A stretch of 64,000 nt of DNA, from assembly GCF_000233455.1 (NCBI RefSeq), contig NZ_JH376429.1, positions 97,227 through 161,226 of the forward strand, written 5' to 3'. Under the pieces are notes generated by a model. That model did not search any database and was not told the DNA's origin. It worked only from the letters and a program-made list of their open reading frames with translations. The position numbers were made by a program, and so were the translations under genes. The DNA comes from [Clostridium] citroniae WAL-17108. GTDB lineage: Bacteria > Bacillota > Clostridia > Lachnospirales > Lachnospiraceae. This document shows, piece by piece, positions 1 through 8,113 of the stretch (position 1 is its first letter; each line of letters opens with the position of its first letter).

Positions 1-433
1 CCAGAATCTTCCCGGTTCGCATTGACTCGATTTTATAGGAGCCTGTAGTGTCAGGGTCATCATCCGTATCCACCGGGATAATCGCCACACATCCCTCATC
101 GAGCATTGACAAAACCACATCCTGAAGGAAAGCCCGCCCAGTCTGGTCAATGTTGGCTGATAAATTCAGACAATCATTTAGCCCCGAAGAAATTTTTTCA
201 AGAAATCTTTCGGAGTCGTCCAGACGGACATGTTGAATGTTAATTGAAGCGCAATCCAATGCGATTCGATTATATACAGAGGTAACGATAGATCTTTCAT
301 TTCCTCTTGTGAGTCTTGGACGGTCGGGCCTGTACGAATATCCAACCCCTATGTCCCGATAGAAACCTGTTGGGTCTCTATTTAAAAAAGCATTCCAGGC
401 ATGTTTAATCCTGGAACCGATTGAAACTTCCAT
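1..433 (-). CDS. phage portal protein, N-terminal part (runs off left edge)
   Basis: Open minus-strand frame from an ATG at 433 with no stop before base 1, giving 144 residues. The start is supported by a strong AGGAGG about 11 bases upstream. The N-terminus (MEVSIGSRIKHAWNAFLNRD) and the stretch SVYNRIALDCASI followed by LLDEG-like and VDTDDDPD segments are the usual look of tailed-phage portal proteins, the dodecameric ring through which DNA enters the capsid. It lies 17 bases downstream of the terminase, the normal packaging order. Identification is from pattern and context; the rest of the protein is outside the window. Confidence 0.8.
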   Translation of the reverse strand, partial: MEVSIGSRIKHAWNAFLNRDPTGFYRDIGVGYSYRPDRPRLTRGNERSIVTSVYNRIALDCASINIQHVRLDDSERFLEKISSGLNDCLNLSANIDQTGRAFLQDVVLSMLDEGCVAIIPVDTDDDPDTTGSYKIESMRTGKIL

Positions 434-450
434 TTTGAAATCGTCACCTC

Positions 451-2196
451 CTATTCAAAAGCATCTCTGTTCAGCTTGAAAGCAACAAACGCATCCATCA
501 TAGCTGCCACAGCATCAATCTTTGCGTCATATCGCTTTTTCAGCAATTTACGATTTCCATTCGTATCTTCCATAACGATACAGTTCCCCATTGCAAAGGT
601 CATAAGTTCTTCATCAAACAAAAGCATCCGCTCCTCAGAAAGTTTCTTTAACTCTCCCAAAGGAACGGATTCTGTCTTAGCACCCTGTATTACCTTTTCG
701 ATTCCAAACGGACCATTTTCAGAAGACCATCGCTCAATGAACTCCTTTGCGTTGTACGGGTCATACCCCAAGCAACGAACGTCATAGCCAAATTCTGTGA
801 TATGGTTATCCAAATCTTCATAGACTTCCATCATATCCAAAACGGTTCCCTCTAGGACAATCAGGCTTCCTTCATCCATGAATTGGTCGTATTTAATTCT
901 CATTGCTGCCGGAAGTTTCATCAGAGTCGATGAAGAAATGTAGTTCCTGGTTTTAACTCCAAAGGAACCATTCGATAACGGGAAAAGGAACGTAAAAGCA
1001 CAGAAGTCATCCCCCTGCGACAAATCAATTCCCAAAGAGCAGGGCATCTGCCAATAGCTTCTCTTCTTATGAGGAAGAGTTTCTTCATATGTGAAGTAAT
1101 AGGTGTAGCCCTCCATCGGCAATCCAAATCTCTTAGCCAAGATATCGTTTCTGGCCGCCGGAGACTTCTCTGCTCTTTCCACATCGAGCTGATAGGTCTC
1201 ATAGCTTACCGTTTTACCGATATTGGGATTCGCCTTCAACCACATGTCTGGATTTCCAACTTCATCAATGGAATCAAGCTTATACCACCAAATGGAAACA
1301 TGTGGATTGACATATTCTCCTTTAAGAATGTCCATCAACTCCATTTTGATTGTATCGCCTGCTCCATTTCTCACTGTTCCCTCTGAACTCGTGGCAACAA
1401 TGATATAGTCATCCAATTTCGATGCTCCTTGCTCTAAAGCGCCCACCACATCTTCCCTGGTATCACCGGACAGCCACTCATCCACTGTAGAAATCTTAGG
1501 TCGTAATCCCTGAAGCTTTGCGATGGACATTGGCCGCACTTCCAAAAGCGAACCTGTGAGAAAATTCTCAATACCCTTTTTGGTGGAGGCCAATTTCATT
1601 CTCTTTGCTTTAGAACCAGTCGTATTCTGCAAAGAGCCCTCTGTCAGAAACCGGAACAATGGACCTCTCGACCTTGTAATCGCAGTGCGAAAAGGTGACA
1701 TTACTTCATCCGCCTGTTTCATGGTAGGAGCTGTCGTGACTTGATGAGTCGTGGATGTGTCGATATTCAGCCCATAGGAATGAACACAGGTGTCATACAA
1801 AGATTTAGCAGCTCCTCGCCCAATGATAAGATATTGTTTCTTCGTCAGACGCTGCTTGATTCTTTTATTCACATATCGGCCGCCATGTCCGTCAGAACTT
1901 GGCTCCCACACACTTCGTTCGACGAAGTAGTACCATCCATAAAGCTGCTCACCCCACAATTTAAACGAGTCCAGCAAATTCAAATCAGAACCGTCCGTCA
2001 ATGTTAGTTCTGATTCGCAATAGGCAATCCATCCTTCGACGGCCTGGTCATCATAGTAAATACCAGGATTGGCTATTAGGTCGTCAATTCTGTTCATCTC
2101 CATAGAGATTTCTTTACAAACCGGTATCTCTCCCCTGATTACGGCATCCCGAAACATGCCGTAGTATTTGGGAACGGCAGTGTTTGATAATGCCAT
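451..2196 (-). CDS. terL: terminase large subunit
   Basis: 581 residues. The packaging motor ATPase/nuclease that fills the capsid with phage DNA. Visible: a Walker-A-like GRGAAKS, a Walker-B-like STVDEW, and in the C-terminal half the acidic nuclease positions in GIDLSQGDD, LGYDPYN and KIDAVAAMMDAF. Length is typical of TerL. It follows the HNH/TerS-like genes and precedes the portal, as in HK97-type cos phages. An AGTAGGTGA ribosome site precedes the ATG. Confident family call. Confidence 0.93.
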   Translation of the reverse strand: MALSNTAVPKYYGMFRDAVIRGEIPVCKEISMEMNRIDDLIANPGIYYDDQAVEGWIAYCESELTLTDGSDLNLLDSFKLWGEQLYGWYYFVERSVWEPSSDGHGGRYVNKRIKQRLTKKQYLIIGRGAAKSLYDTCVHSYGLNIDTSTTHQVTTAPTMKQADEVMSPFRTAITRSRGPLFRFLTEGSLQNTTGSKAKRMKLASTKKGIENFLTGSLLEVRPMSIAKLQGLRPKISTVDEWLSGDTREDVVGALEQGASKLDDYIIVATSSEGTVRNGAGDTIKMELMDILKGEYVNPHVSIWWYKLDSIDEVGNPDMWLKANPNIGKTVSYETYQLDVERAEKSPAARNDILAKRFGLPMEGYTYYFTYEETLPHKKRSYWQMPCSLGIDLSQGDDFCAFTFLFPLSNGSFGVKTRNYISSSTLMKLPAAMRIKYDQFMDEGSLIVLEGTVLDMMEVYEDLDNHITEFGYDVRCLGYDPYNAKEFIERWSSENGPFGIEKVIQGAKTESVPLGELKKLSEERMLLFDEELMTFAMGNCIVMEDTNGNRKLLKKRYDAKIDAVAAMMDAFVAFKLNRDAFE

Positions 2197-2207
2197 AATT
2201 GAATCAC

Positions 2208-2540
2208 CTACTTGCTTGTTGCTTTCTTGATGACCGCGTCAATTCCCTTCGTCATGTACTTCGATACATAATTGGTGGCGGTCTGCTTTGCGGCATTGGT
2301 CAGCACATCCTGTACAAACTTTCTACCGACAGAAATTTCTGAACTGGTAAGCTGTTTATACTGCTTTTCCATTTGAAGACGGTTGATCTTTGAGCGGAGT
2401 TCCGAATCAGACATCTTCTTCACCTCATCATCGGAACTCGTCTTCTTTCCGCTTGCTCTTGCAAGCTGTTCGGGAGTTCTTCGGACGCCCCATTTCATTC
2501 CAAGAATCCCGTGATGCTGTAGTAATGCTTCATTACTCAT
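2208..2540 (-). CDS. small phage protein with HHGILGMKWGVRR tag
   Basis: 110 residues. It starts MSNEALLQHHGILGMKWGVRR, a short sequence I know as a recurring N-terminal motif of structural-module proteins in Clostridia phages; its function is not established. The remainder is charged and partly coiled-coil-like (SDSELRSKINRLQMEKQYKQL) with a basic end. It sits between the connector-like gene and terL and overlaps the upstream gene by 4 bases, so translation is probably coupled. Likely virion-associated by position only. Confidence 0.6.
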   Translation of the reverse strand: MSNEALLQHHGILGMKWGVRRTPEQLARASGKKTSSDDEVKKMSDSELRSKINRLQMEKQYKQLTSSEISVGRKFVQDVLTNAAKQTATNYVSKYMTKGIDAVIKKATSK

Positions 2541-3184
2541 TTTGAATCTCCCTCCTTTGCGATATATGATGTCACTCCGTTTGCTGCGTTCCCAGTCTCG
2601 TAATACGGAACTTCTGTTACCACAATATTTCGATCCAGAACTTTATTCTCAGTATCCAGCATTTGAGATTGGAACGCTTTCGGCGTTACCCTATACTCGC
2701 CATCGTAGGACTCGTGTTCTTCGGACTTTTCTTCGTCAGTTTCCGCTGCAACATTCAGTCTCCACTCCGCCTCAGCAATCATCTTTTCCATAGACGCCAT
2801 TACAGCGGAACTCAAAGGAGGATCAAACAGCAGCTTTACCTTCAAATGCATATATGATTTTACTAACTGAAATTTTGTCTCATCGGAGACGAATTCTTTC
2901 CATATAGAAGTTTTATCCCGAATGGAAAATCCCGATGGCGGACCAACCCCAAGTTGTGTCAAAATCATAAACACTGAATTGATATGCATGATAAGATCTG
3001 AATCGAAATGTTCATATTCTTCCGTAATACCAAGCATCTTTTTGATTGAAGTCAATATACTCTCTATAATTTCCATAATCTCTATGATCTCCTCTCCATC
3101 AAAGTTTCCAGGGACATGTATCGTTTCTGCTTCGAACAATAGGTTCTGCGACAAGAAGACTTTCATCTCCATAGTGAATGGCAT
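2537..3184 (-). CDS. head-module phage protein, connector-like
   Basis: Up to 215 residues. A helical N-terminal part is followed by LKVKLLFDPPLSSAV and IAEAEWRLN, a pattern I associate with small head-tail connector or head-completion proteins of clostridial phages, then a variable acidic tail. The start is uncertain: ATGs at 3184, 3172 and 3166 are in frame, none with a good ribosome site, and all overlap the end of the HNH gene, which suggests coupled translation. Function assigned by position and weak pattern only. Confidence 0.5.
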   Translation of the reverse strand: MPFTMEMKVFLSQNLLFEAETIHVPGNFDGEEIIEIMEIIESILTSIKKMLGITEEYEHFDSDLIMHINSVFMILTQLGVGPPSGFSIRDKTSIWKEFVSDETKFQLVKSYMHLKVKLLFDPPLSSAVMASMEKMIAEAEWRLNVAAETDEEKSEEHESYDGEYRVTPKAFQSQMLDTENKVLDRNIVVTEVPYYETGNAANGVTSYIAKEGDSK

Positions 3185-3515
3185 TATGTGTTGTAAGAAT
3201 TGTTGAGATGAGAAATTCTGGATTTAAAAGAAAATCACTTCTCTTTAAAATATCCTCCACGGAAATCGGATTCATATGGTGAATCAATATCTTCCCATAT
3301 ATCTCATGACCTTCTATTCCGAGGTCACATCCGTTATCTCTCACAATCACAAAATCACGAACTGACTTCCACTCCATAGACCGATAGAAAATCTGATTCA
3401 GATATCGGTCAAACCCAAACGTGTCTGCCCCGATGACTCCGCCCAAACGAAGATACTCGTATCGTTCTTTAAAAGTCTTCAATTTTGATAATTCCGAATA
3501 TGTCCTAATCATCAT
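3099..3515 (-). CDS. HNH endonuclease, packaging module
   Basis: 139 residues from the ATG pair at 3515/3512, chosen because the upstream gene stops at 3505. Longer frames reaching 3593 would lie inside that gene. Motif order RDFVIVRDNGCDLG, ILIHHMNP, NPEFLISTILTTHNAIHYG and RSRNDTCPWK matches phage HNH nucleases found beside terminases, where they assist cos cleavage by the terminase. Cysteine pairs of the zinc-binding HNH type are not evident. The gene is tightly packed between TerS-like and connector-like genes. Confidence 0.8.
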   Translation of the reverse strand: MMIRTYSELSKLKTFKERYEYLRLGGVIGADTFGFDRYLNQIFYRSMEWKSVRDFVIVRDNGCDLGIEGHEIYGKILIHHMNPISVEDILKRSDFLLNPEFLISTILTTHNAIHYGDESLLVAEPIVRSRNDTCPWKL

Positions 3516-3843
3516 CGTTACCCTGTCCACTGTATATACGAAACGCATTGATGGCGTCCTTATAGAGATCTTTAATCTCATCTGTGGAGTCAATAGCTCT
3601 TACTTTTGCCCGCAACAGATTGTTCTCTTCCTCCAGTCTCTCCCTCTCAAGCTTCTCTCTGGAAGAGCCCAGTTTCAAATAGTGAGTAATGACCTGAGAA
3701 GAAGCAGTCCCTTCCAGCAATTGTCTTTCAGCCAGGTCAACAGCCAAAGAAATCATCTGAAGTTCCCTTGCTTCCGGAGTCAAAGCAGGACGAATCTTTT
3801 TGGAAGAACCTGTCGATTCAGAACTCTTTACTTTTCTAGCCAT
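3505..3843 (-). CDS. terminase small subunit-like protein
   Basis: 112 residues. Basic N-terminus, then ALTPEARELQMISLAVDLAE and ASSQVITHYLKLGSSREKLE, then a coiled-coil segment (REKLERERLEEENNLLRAK). I have seen this pattern next to HNH-terminase cassettes of gut phages. Position directly upstream of HNH and terL makes it the best TerS (DNA recognition) candidate in the window, though a scaffold-like role cannot be excluded. Ribosome site GAAGGAGG before the ATG is clear. Confidence 0.55.
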   Translation of the reverse strand: MARKVKSSESTGSSKKIRPALTPEARELQMISLAVDLAERQLLEGTASSQVITHYLKLGSSREKLERERLEEENNLLRAKVRAIDSTDEIKDLYKDAINAFRIYSGQGNDDD

Positions 3844-3888
3844 TTACTGCCTCCTTCCCGTCTGTTCTTCAATAGTTTCATAAAAGTT

Positions 3889-4016
3889 TTCCGGCAGTAT
3901 TTAAAAGAACCCACAAGGCTGACTGTAACTTTTTTACCGAAAGGAGAAAAAAGAGTAAAAAGAACCACAGCTTATTACTTAGCCAACCTTATGAGCTCTG
4001 TTAAATACTGCCGGAA
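3889..4016. repeat. 16-bp perfect inverted repeat, 96-bp spacer
   Basis: TTCCGGCAGTATTTAA at 3889-3904 is exactly inverted at 4001-4016 (TTAAATACTGCCGGAA). The spacer carries no minus-strand gene and includes a plus-strand AAAGGAG with no convincing frame behind it. It lies upstream of the TerS-like gene. A terminase recognition element or a long stem in the leader RNA are both possible. Confidence 0.6.
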
Positions 4017-4119
4017 GGTAAAAACATTCTCCGAAAAATACCCCCGGGGAATTTTTAAAGACCGCCGCGATGACGGAGGGGGTGCGATTTTTGCTACCCC
4101 CCCCTATACCATCTGATAC
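4017..4119. other. G/C-rich gene-free strip, candidate cos region
   Basis: About 100 bases, strikingly G/C-rich compared with the surrounding phage DNA: ACCCCCGGGGA (a CCCCGGGG palindrome), then GGAGGGGGTGCG, then CTACCCCCCCCTA. It sits just upstream of the TerS-HNH-TerL genes, where cos sites of such phages lie. No gene fits. The cos reading is inference from composition and position. Confidence 0.35.
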
Positions 4120-4371
4120 CTAGACAGCCCCCGCGTCTCGCGTAACTTTTTTGTAAATGTTTCGGAAATCGTATTTTACGATCTCATCAATTGCTCGTTC
4201 AACTTCCAAGTCATTCTCTTCATCGGAGAGTTGGTCCGAGGTTCTGGCAATTCTACCAAGATACGAACATGAATGATAACCTTTTTCCTCATCAAACAGT
4301 AACCATGAAGTGAACTGTTCAAATGGATCGAAAGGATTGTCAATGGTTGTAAGCATACACTTCTTCGCCAT
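4120..4371 (-). CDS. conserved phage protein of unknown function
   Basis: 83 residues, acidic. The sequence MAKKCMLTTIDNPFDPFEQF, then SWLLFDEEKGYHSCSYLGRI, recalls a family seen repeatedly in gut phages next to terminase genes; no function is known to me. It starts 9 bases after the polymerase-like gene, whose final codons form its AAAGGAG ribosome site, so it belongs to that operon. A second frame over the same bases (4176-4394) is a shadow. Confidence 0.6.
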   Translation of the reverse strand: MAKKCMLTTIDNPFDPFEQFTSWLLFDEEKGYHSCSYLGRIARTSDQLSDEENDLEVERAIDEIVKYDFRNIYKKVTRDAGAV

Positions 4372-4380
4372 TTACTTTGT

Positions 4381-7128
4381 TCACTCCTTTCCATTCAGAT
4401 ACTTCGACACAGTAGAACTGGAAACACCCAAAGCCGCTGCTATCTCAGCAGTGCTATAGCCAGAAGCGTTCAGCGCCGCAATACGATTTACTTTGGCAGA
4501 ACTAAGGGTTGTTGTTGCACGAGGGGTAGCTCTCTGTCTGACTGTATCTATGTTTGTACTGTTGAGAATCTGGGTAAGCTTGTTCTCGCTGATAGCGCCG
4601 GCTTGAATCGCTTCCCATTCACGATCTGTAATCTCGACAGGGGTTCTCTTGGCACCAACAGCAGTACGGGCCGCAGTAAGGGCCTGTTGATTAGCCTTCT
4701 TGATTTCAGCCTTTGTCATATCAGGGTTGTCTATCTTCTTAGCGGCCACAATAGAATTCGCCATGGTCTGTGCCTGACGCTCGCGGGGGGCGTTCTTTAA
4801 AGCTACATTAAGCTTAGCCATAAGAGAATCAACCTCTGTCTGGTAGGTCTGTTTTGCTGAAGCAGAGTAGGCTATCTTTCCAGTATTAACCATCTCCCTG
4901 CGGGCCTGATTAGCCAGAGACTTCATGGTATTTGCATAGTCTGCATACGCCTCTTCCTGTGGTGTCCCAGATGAGAGAGTGCGAGCGTCTCTGGTTTCTG
5001 CCATCTTGGCACTCTTTTGAGTCCGCACCTGGGTCTTTCCGTTCTTATCTATGTACTCCTCCCTGACGCTCTTCCAGCTTTGCTCTCCGGTTTCCTTGTC
5101 AATGATCGGGCTTCCTTTTCTTTTCAACACAGAAGTCTCAGACTTGGCACGAGAAATCAGCGTAGAAGCTCCGCCATAACCATCATCGTCATCGTGAGCC
5201 TGGTACTTCTTCTTCAAAGCCGTAATACCATTGTCCTGCTCACTCTTCTTGTAGTCTAGCTTATGCTTCTCTGCATCGATGACGACCATACTGTGACGTA
5301 CAGCTCTTGCAAGCTCATCTTGAGTAGCACCTTTCAAAGTCATATCAGTAATCAAGTTTGAAATCTTACCCATTTCTGTCTGGGTATTTTTCATAATCTT
5401 AATCTTCTGACCGCTGCTGTTACAATAATCGTCACCTTTCTTAACGGTCCCATAAGACATCTTAGGATCGAATCCTTCCAACCCCTTTAATTGTGGAGTA
5501 GAAGTAATCTTCACCCTACTATTAGAAGAATTACAAGGAATCACCATGACAGTATCGCCATCGAAGTCAGCTCCGGAAAGACGGTCAGCAACCTTTTTGT
5601 TAATGCCAATAGCGTCTGTCGGTGTATTCCCAAGAACTCTTCTTCCTTCTGGCTGCTTATTATTAACAGTTAAGATTGGAATCTCAAAAGTTCCACCATG
5701 CGGATACCGCACAAGAGCTACTGTTTCTCCATTCTTGTAGTTCGGAGCATAGACCTCATTGTCTTTGATAGATGTCAATGGAAGAATAACTTGATACTTC
5801 TGTCTGGGAAGAGCGGCTGCCTGTAAATGAACAGCGGCTGCATCGCAGTCATCAGCAAAAGATTTCAAAAGAACCTTTTTCACTGTTGGATTCGTAAGAG
5901 AACAAATCTCATCAAATTCAGACTGCTTGTCTGCGGCCGCTAAATTCAACTGCTTCTTTATCAAAGTTCTACTCTGTTTCGACAGAAACTGAGATGGAAG
6001 CTTGTCTGCCCATTCGCCCCAATCCCCTTCTTCTGCTCGCTTGTTGATAAGGGAAAGCTGTTTCTTCCCATTTTTATCATAGTAGTAACTCTGACCTCCT
6101 CTTTCAGTAGTGGGGTTATCCGGGTCATTAACTCCCTCTTTAATTAAAGAACCGAACGGGTTATCCGGGTCATCTTTGATTGGTTTCAGAACATCCATTT
6201 TAGGTGTCCCTTTTTTCTTATTGGTGTTGAACATAACATCCACACCATCAGGAAGGTCATCTGAATAAACCGCCATCCCTTTGATGTAGTGTGTCTTGTC
6301 AACTAAGATGCGAACCTGAGCATAATGGGATTCTCCAAGAGACAGGTCGTCAACACCTCTTCGAATTTCCACAACACCATCCTTCAATTCGCCGCCATCT
6401 TCCGAATACCGAATCTGCAACCGCTTTGAATCCATGCTTTTGGGATAAACAAATTTGGGATCAAAAGATTCCCCATCATCATGAGAGACATAATCTTTCA
6501 GAGAATTGATATTCTCAAAATCGTAAATCTCTTTATGCTCTGTTCCAGGAGGACAAATCACACGAAGCGTTGTTTTCTTCCCAGGATTTGTTACCTGATC
6601 CGCTCGTCCGCCGTAAACAGGATAACCCTCCATCTCCAGCATATAGAGTGCTTCATTCAGTTTCTCCTTGGAAATTCCAAGTTCACGTTCCACACCGGCA
6701 CCAACATCAATCATGCCTTTTTCGTCAATTTGCTTTTTGATAATTTCAGCAGTTGTCTTAGCTTGGTTCATACGAACCTCAGAATTTTCATTCAAAAGCG
6801 AACGAACAGAAGAGTCGTTTGCGAAGCCCATTTCTTTCGCAATTTCATTTAAGCTCAAACCATCTTCTCGAAGAGATTTTGCTCTCGCCACATCCAGCGC
6901 ACGACGTTCATCTTTTGCTAACGATTTCTGCGTACGGTATTGAGTGGTGGTTAAACCCATGGCTTTTGCAATTTCGGTATCACTCATACCCAGACTTTTC
7001 AGTTCATCCACTCGACTCAGAAAATCTCCACTATGCTGATACGGATTATCACCAGATCCCCACGGATAACGACCGGAACGGCGGGGCATTCCATAATGCA
7101 TCAAAATTTCTTCTGCAATCGGATTCAT
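4381..7128 (-). CDS. putative phage two-barrel RNA polymerase with HTH domains
   Basis: 915 residues. At 474-525 it reads RYPHGGTFEIPIL, then SGADFDGDTVMV: the DFDGD loop (521-525) is the Mg-binding signature of double-psi-beta-barrel RNA polymerases (bacterial beta', phage YonO, eukaryotic QDE-1 type). Downstream, AVRHSMVVIDAEKHKLD resembles the conserved Ser/Asp-Lys block after that loop in QDE-1-like enzymes. Residues 11-26 (HYGMPRRSGRYPWGSG) form a tag shared with the protein at 30000-30878. HTH-like segments: DTEIAKAMGLTTTQY (50-64), SLNEIAKEMGFANDSSV (92-108) and, at the end, STAEIAAALGVSSSTVSKYL. Start supported by GGAGGG. A role as a phage-specific RNA polymerase, perhaps carried in the virion, is inference; catalytic activity is untested here. 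Confidence 0.7.
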   Translation of the reverse strand: MNPIAEEILMHYGMPRRSGRYPWGSGDNPYQHSGDFLSRVDELKSLGMSDTEIAKAMGLTTTQYRTQKSLAKDERRALDVARAKSLREDGLSLNEIAKEMGFANDSSVRSLLNENSEVRMNQAKTTAEIIKKQIDEKGMIDVGAGVERELGISKEKLNEALYMLEMEGYPVYGGRADQVTNPGKKTTLRVICPPGTEHKEIYDFENINSLKDYVSHDDGESFDPKFVYPKSMDSKRLQIRYSEDGGELKDGVVEIRRGVDDLSLGESHYAQVRILVDKTHYIKGMAVYSDDLPDGVDVMFNTNKKKGTPKMDVLKPIKDDPDNPFGSLIKEGVNDPDNPTTERGGQSYYYDKNGKKQLSLINKRAEEGDWGEWADKLPSQFLSKQSRTLIKKQLNLAAADKQSEFDEICSLTNPTVKKVLLKSFADDCDAAAVHLQAAALPRQKYQVILPLTSIKDNEVYAPNYKNGETVALVRYPHGGTFEIPILTVNNKQPEGRRVLGNTPTDAIGINKKVADRLSGADFDGDTVMVIPCNSSNSRVKITSTPQLKGLEGFDPKMSYGTVKKGDDYCNSSGQKIKIMKNTQTEMGKISNLITDMTLKGATQDELARAVRHSMVVIDAEKHKLDYKKSEQDNGITALKKKYQAHDDDDGYGGASTLISRAKSETSVLKRKGSPIIDKETGEQSWKSVREEYIDKNGKTQVRTQKSAKMAETRDARTLSSGTPQEEAYADYANTMKSLANQARREMVNTGKIAYSASAKQTYQTEVDSLMAKLNVALKNAPRERQAQTMANSIVAAKKIDNPDMTKAEIKKANQQALTAARTAVGAKRTPVEITDREWEAIQAGAISENKLTQILNSTNIDTVRQRATPRATTTLSSAKVNRIAALNASGYSTAEIAAALGVSSSTVSKYLNGKE

Positions 7129-7131
7129 AAG

Positions 7132-7689
7132 TTAGCCCTCCTGTTCTTTGATTTTGTTGATTACTTTGTCGAATGTGATGATCTTGTCCATGATGGGAAC
7201 AATGGTTTCAGCCGTTGGATTCTCATAAAGAATCTGGTTGTTCTGATAAATCCGAAGTTCCATTTCAATGTCGGCTGGCTTGATTTTGTATTCCAAACAA
7301 AAAAGAGCAGCATATATTTCAAGCTGCTCCATGTGCGCAGGAATGACGCCGGTTTTTAAATCATGAATGCGAAGCATACGATTTCGAAATGCAATCGCAT
7401 CTGTTGTTCCAAAGCAATTCTCCGAATAGAAAAGAGGCTGCTCAGGAACCATCTTGAATCCTATGGCATCATTCACATACATATTCAATGTTTTCTGGGA
7501 CTTCGGAAGTTTCTGTCCAAGTGTGATACATTTTGCCGCAAAATCGTGAAGCTCTGTTCCTTTTTGAGTTGCAAGGAATTTTGAATACGATTCTGCAACT
7601 TTGGATTCGTCATAGTTGATCCAGTGATATTTACTTGCGCCAAGAAAGGCGTGTTGCCCTTCAAGAGCAGAATGCTTGTTGAAGATCAT
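7132..7689 (-). CDS. PD-(D/E)XK nuclease, RecB/Cas4-like
   Basis: 185 residues. Motifs in order: GTELHDFA (upstream Glu/His helix), FGTTDAIAFRNRMLRIHDLKTG (the D...DxK core) and MEQLEIYAALFC (Q-x3-Y helix). This is the layout of PD-(D/E)XK phage exonucleases used in recombination or DNA processing. The gene overlaps the VRR-NUC gene by 29 bases and is followed 3 bases later by the polymerase-like gene, so the three form one operon. GGAGG ribosome site present. No iron-sulphur cysteine cluster is evident. Confidence 0.8.
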   Translation of the reverse strand: MIFNKHSALEGQHAFLGASKYHWINYDESKVAESYSKFLATQKGTELHDFAAKCITLGQKLPKSQKTLNMYVNDAIGFKMVPEQPLFYSENCFGTTDAIAFRNRMLRIHDLKTGVIPAHMEQLEIYAALFCLEYKIKPADIEMELRIYQNNQILYENPTAETIVPIMDKIITFDKVINKIKEQEG

Positions 7690-7951
7690 GTAACACTTCC
7701 TCCTTATTTTCAGGACAAATAAATCTTGAGAACGACATCTCGTTCATTCGTCCAACATAATATTCTTGATTTGGTTGTTTCTTGGCGCGAACACTTTTCT
7801 TACATTCTAAAGTGGCCCACTTATTGTTATAAAGGATCAGCAAATCAGGAATTCCCTGAATGTGGCTGGAATCCAGTTTTGTTACAATGCAGCCTTTGAA
7901 CATTTTTTTCAGTTCTTGGATCAGTTTATTCTGAAATTCGCTTTCCAGCAT
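7661..7951 (-). CDS. VRR-NUC domain nuclease
   Basis: 96 residues from the ATG at 7951, chosen for its AGGAGG 8 bases upstream; the frame stays open further upstream, but an intrinsic hairpin lies there. Core motif GIPDLLILYNNKWATLECK (G-x-P-D ... E-x-K) is the VRR-NUC variant of the PD-(D/E)XK fold, common as a stand-alone small protein in phages beside replication and helicase genes, probably cutting branched DNA. First gene of the operon that also encodes the second nuclease and the polymerase-like protein. Confidence 0.85.
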   Translation of the reverse strand: MLESEFQNKLIQELKKMFKGCIVTKLDSSHIQGIPDLLILYNNKWATLECKKSVRAKKQPNQEYYVGRMNEMSFSRFICPENKEEVLHDLQQAFCS

Positions 7952-7969
7952 AAGTAAGCCTCCTTTCTC

Positions 7970-8009
7970 CAAAATAAAAGAGAGAATGGCCATTTTAACC
8001 CTCTCTCTT
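7970..8009 (-). terminator. terminator-like hairpin in operon leader (attenuator?)
   Basis: On the minus strand AAGAGAGA (8009-8002) pairs with TCTCTCTT (7985-7978), followed by TTTTATTTT. It lies between the promoter-like motif at 8008-8040 and the VRR-NUC start, so it could attenuate the nuclease/polymerase operon. Confidence 0.5.
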
Positions 8010-8040
8010 CATAACAGTCGATGTATTTTTCGCGCGCAAA
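8008..8040 (-). promoter_or_regulatory. phage promoter-like motif, copy 1
   Basis: Minus strand reads GCGCGAAAAATACA, 6 bases, then TGTTATGAAGAG. Same layout as nine copies at 29-37 kb: CGC, A/T run, TWACA, short spacer, TATTRTG, RAA. Positioned after the lipoprotein terminator and about 60 bases before the nuclease/polymerase operon. Confidence 0.5.
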
Positions 8041-8058
8041 AAGAAACAAATGAAAACA

Positions 8059-8097
8059 TAAAAATAGCCCGTACCCCAATTCCAATAGGTACAGGCT
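8059..8097 (-). terminator. intrinsic terminator after lipoprotein gene
   Basis: Minus strand AGCCTGTACC, 12-base loop, GGTACGGGCT, then ATTTTTAT. Sits 17 bases after the lipoprotein stop codon. Confidence 0.85.
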
Positions 8098-8113
8098 AAA
8101 TAATTTCTTTATT

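Noticed and set aside
3421..4116. 231-codon plus-strand open frame over TerS-like gene
   Set aside because: No ribosome site, low-complexity Phe/Arg-rich sequence; overlaps well supported minus-strand genes.
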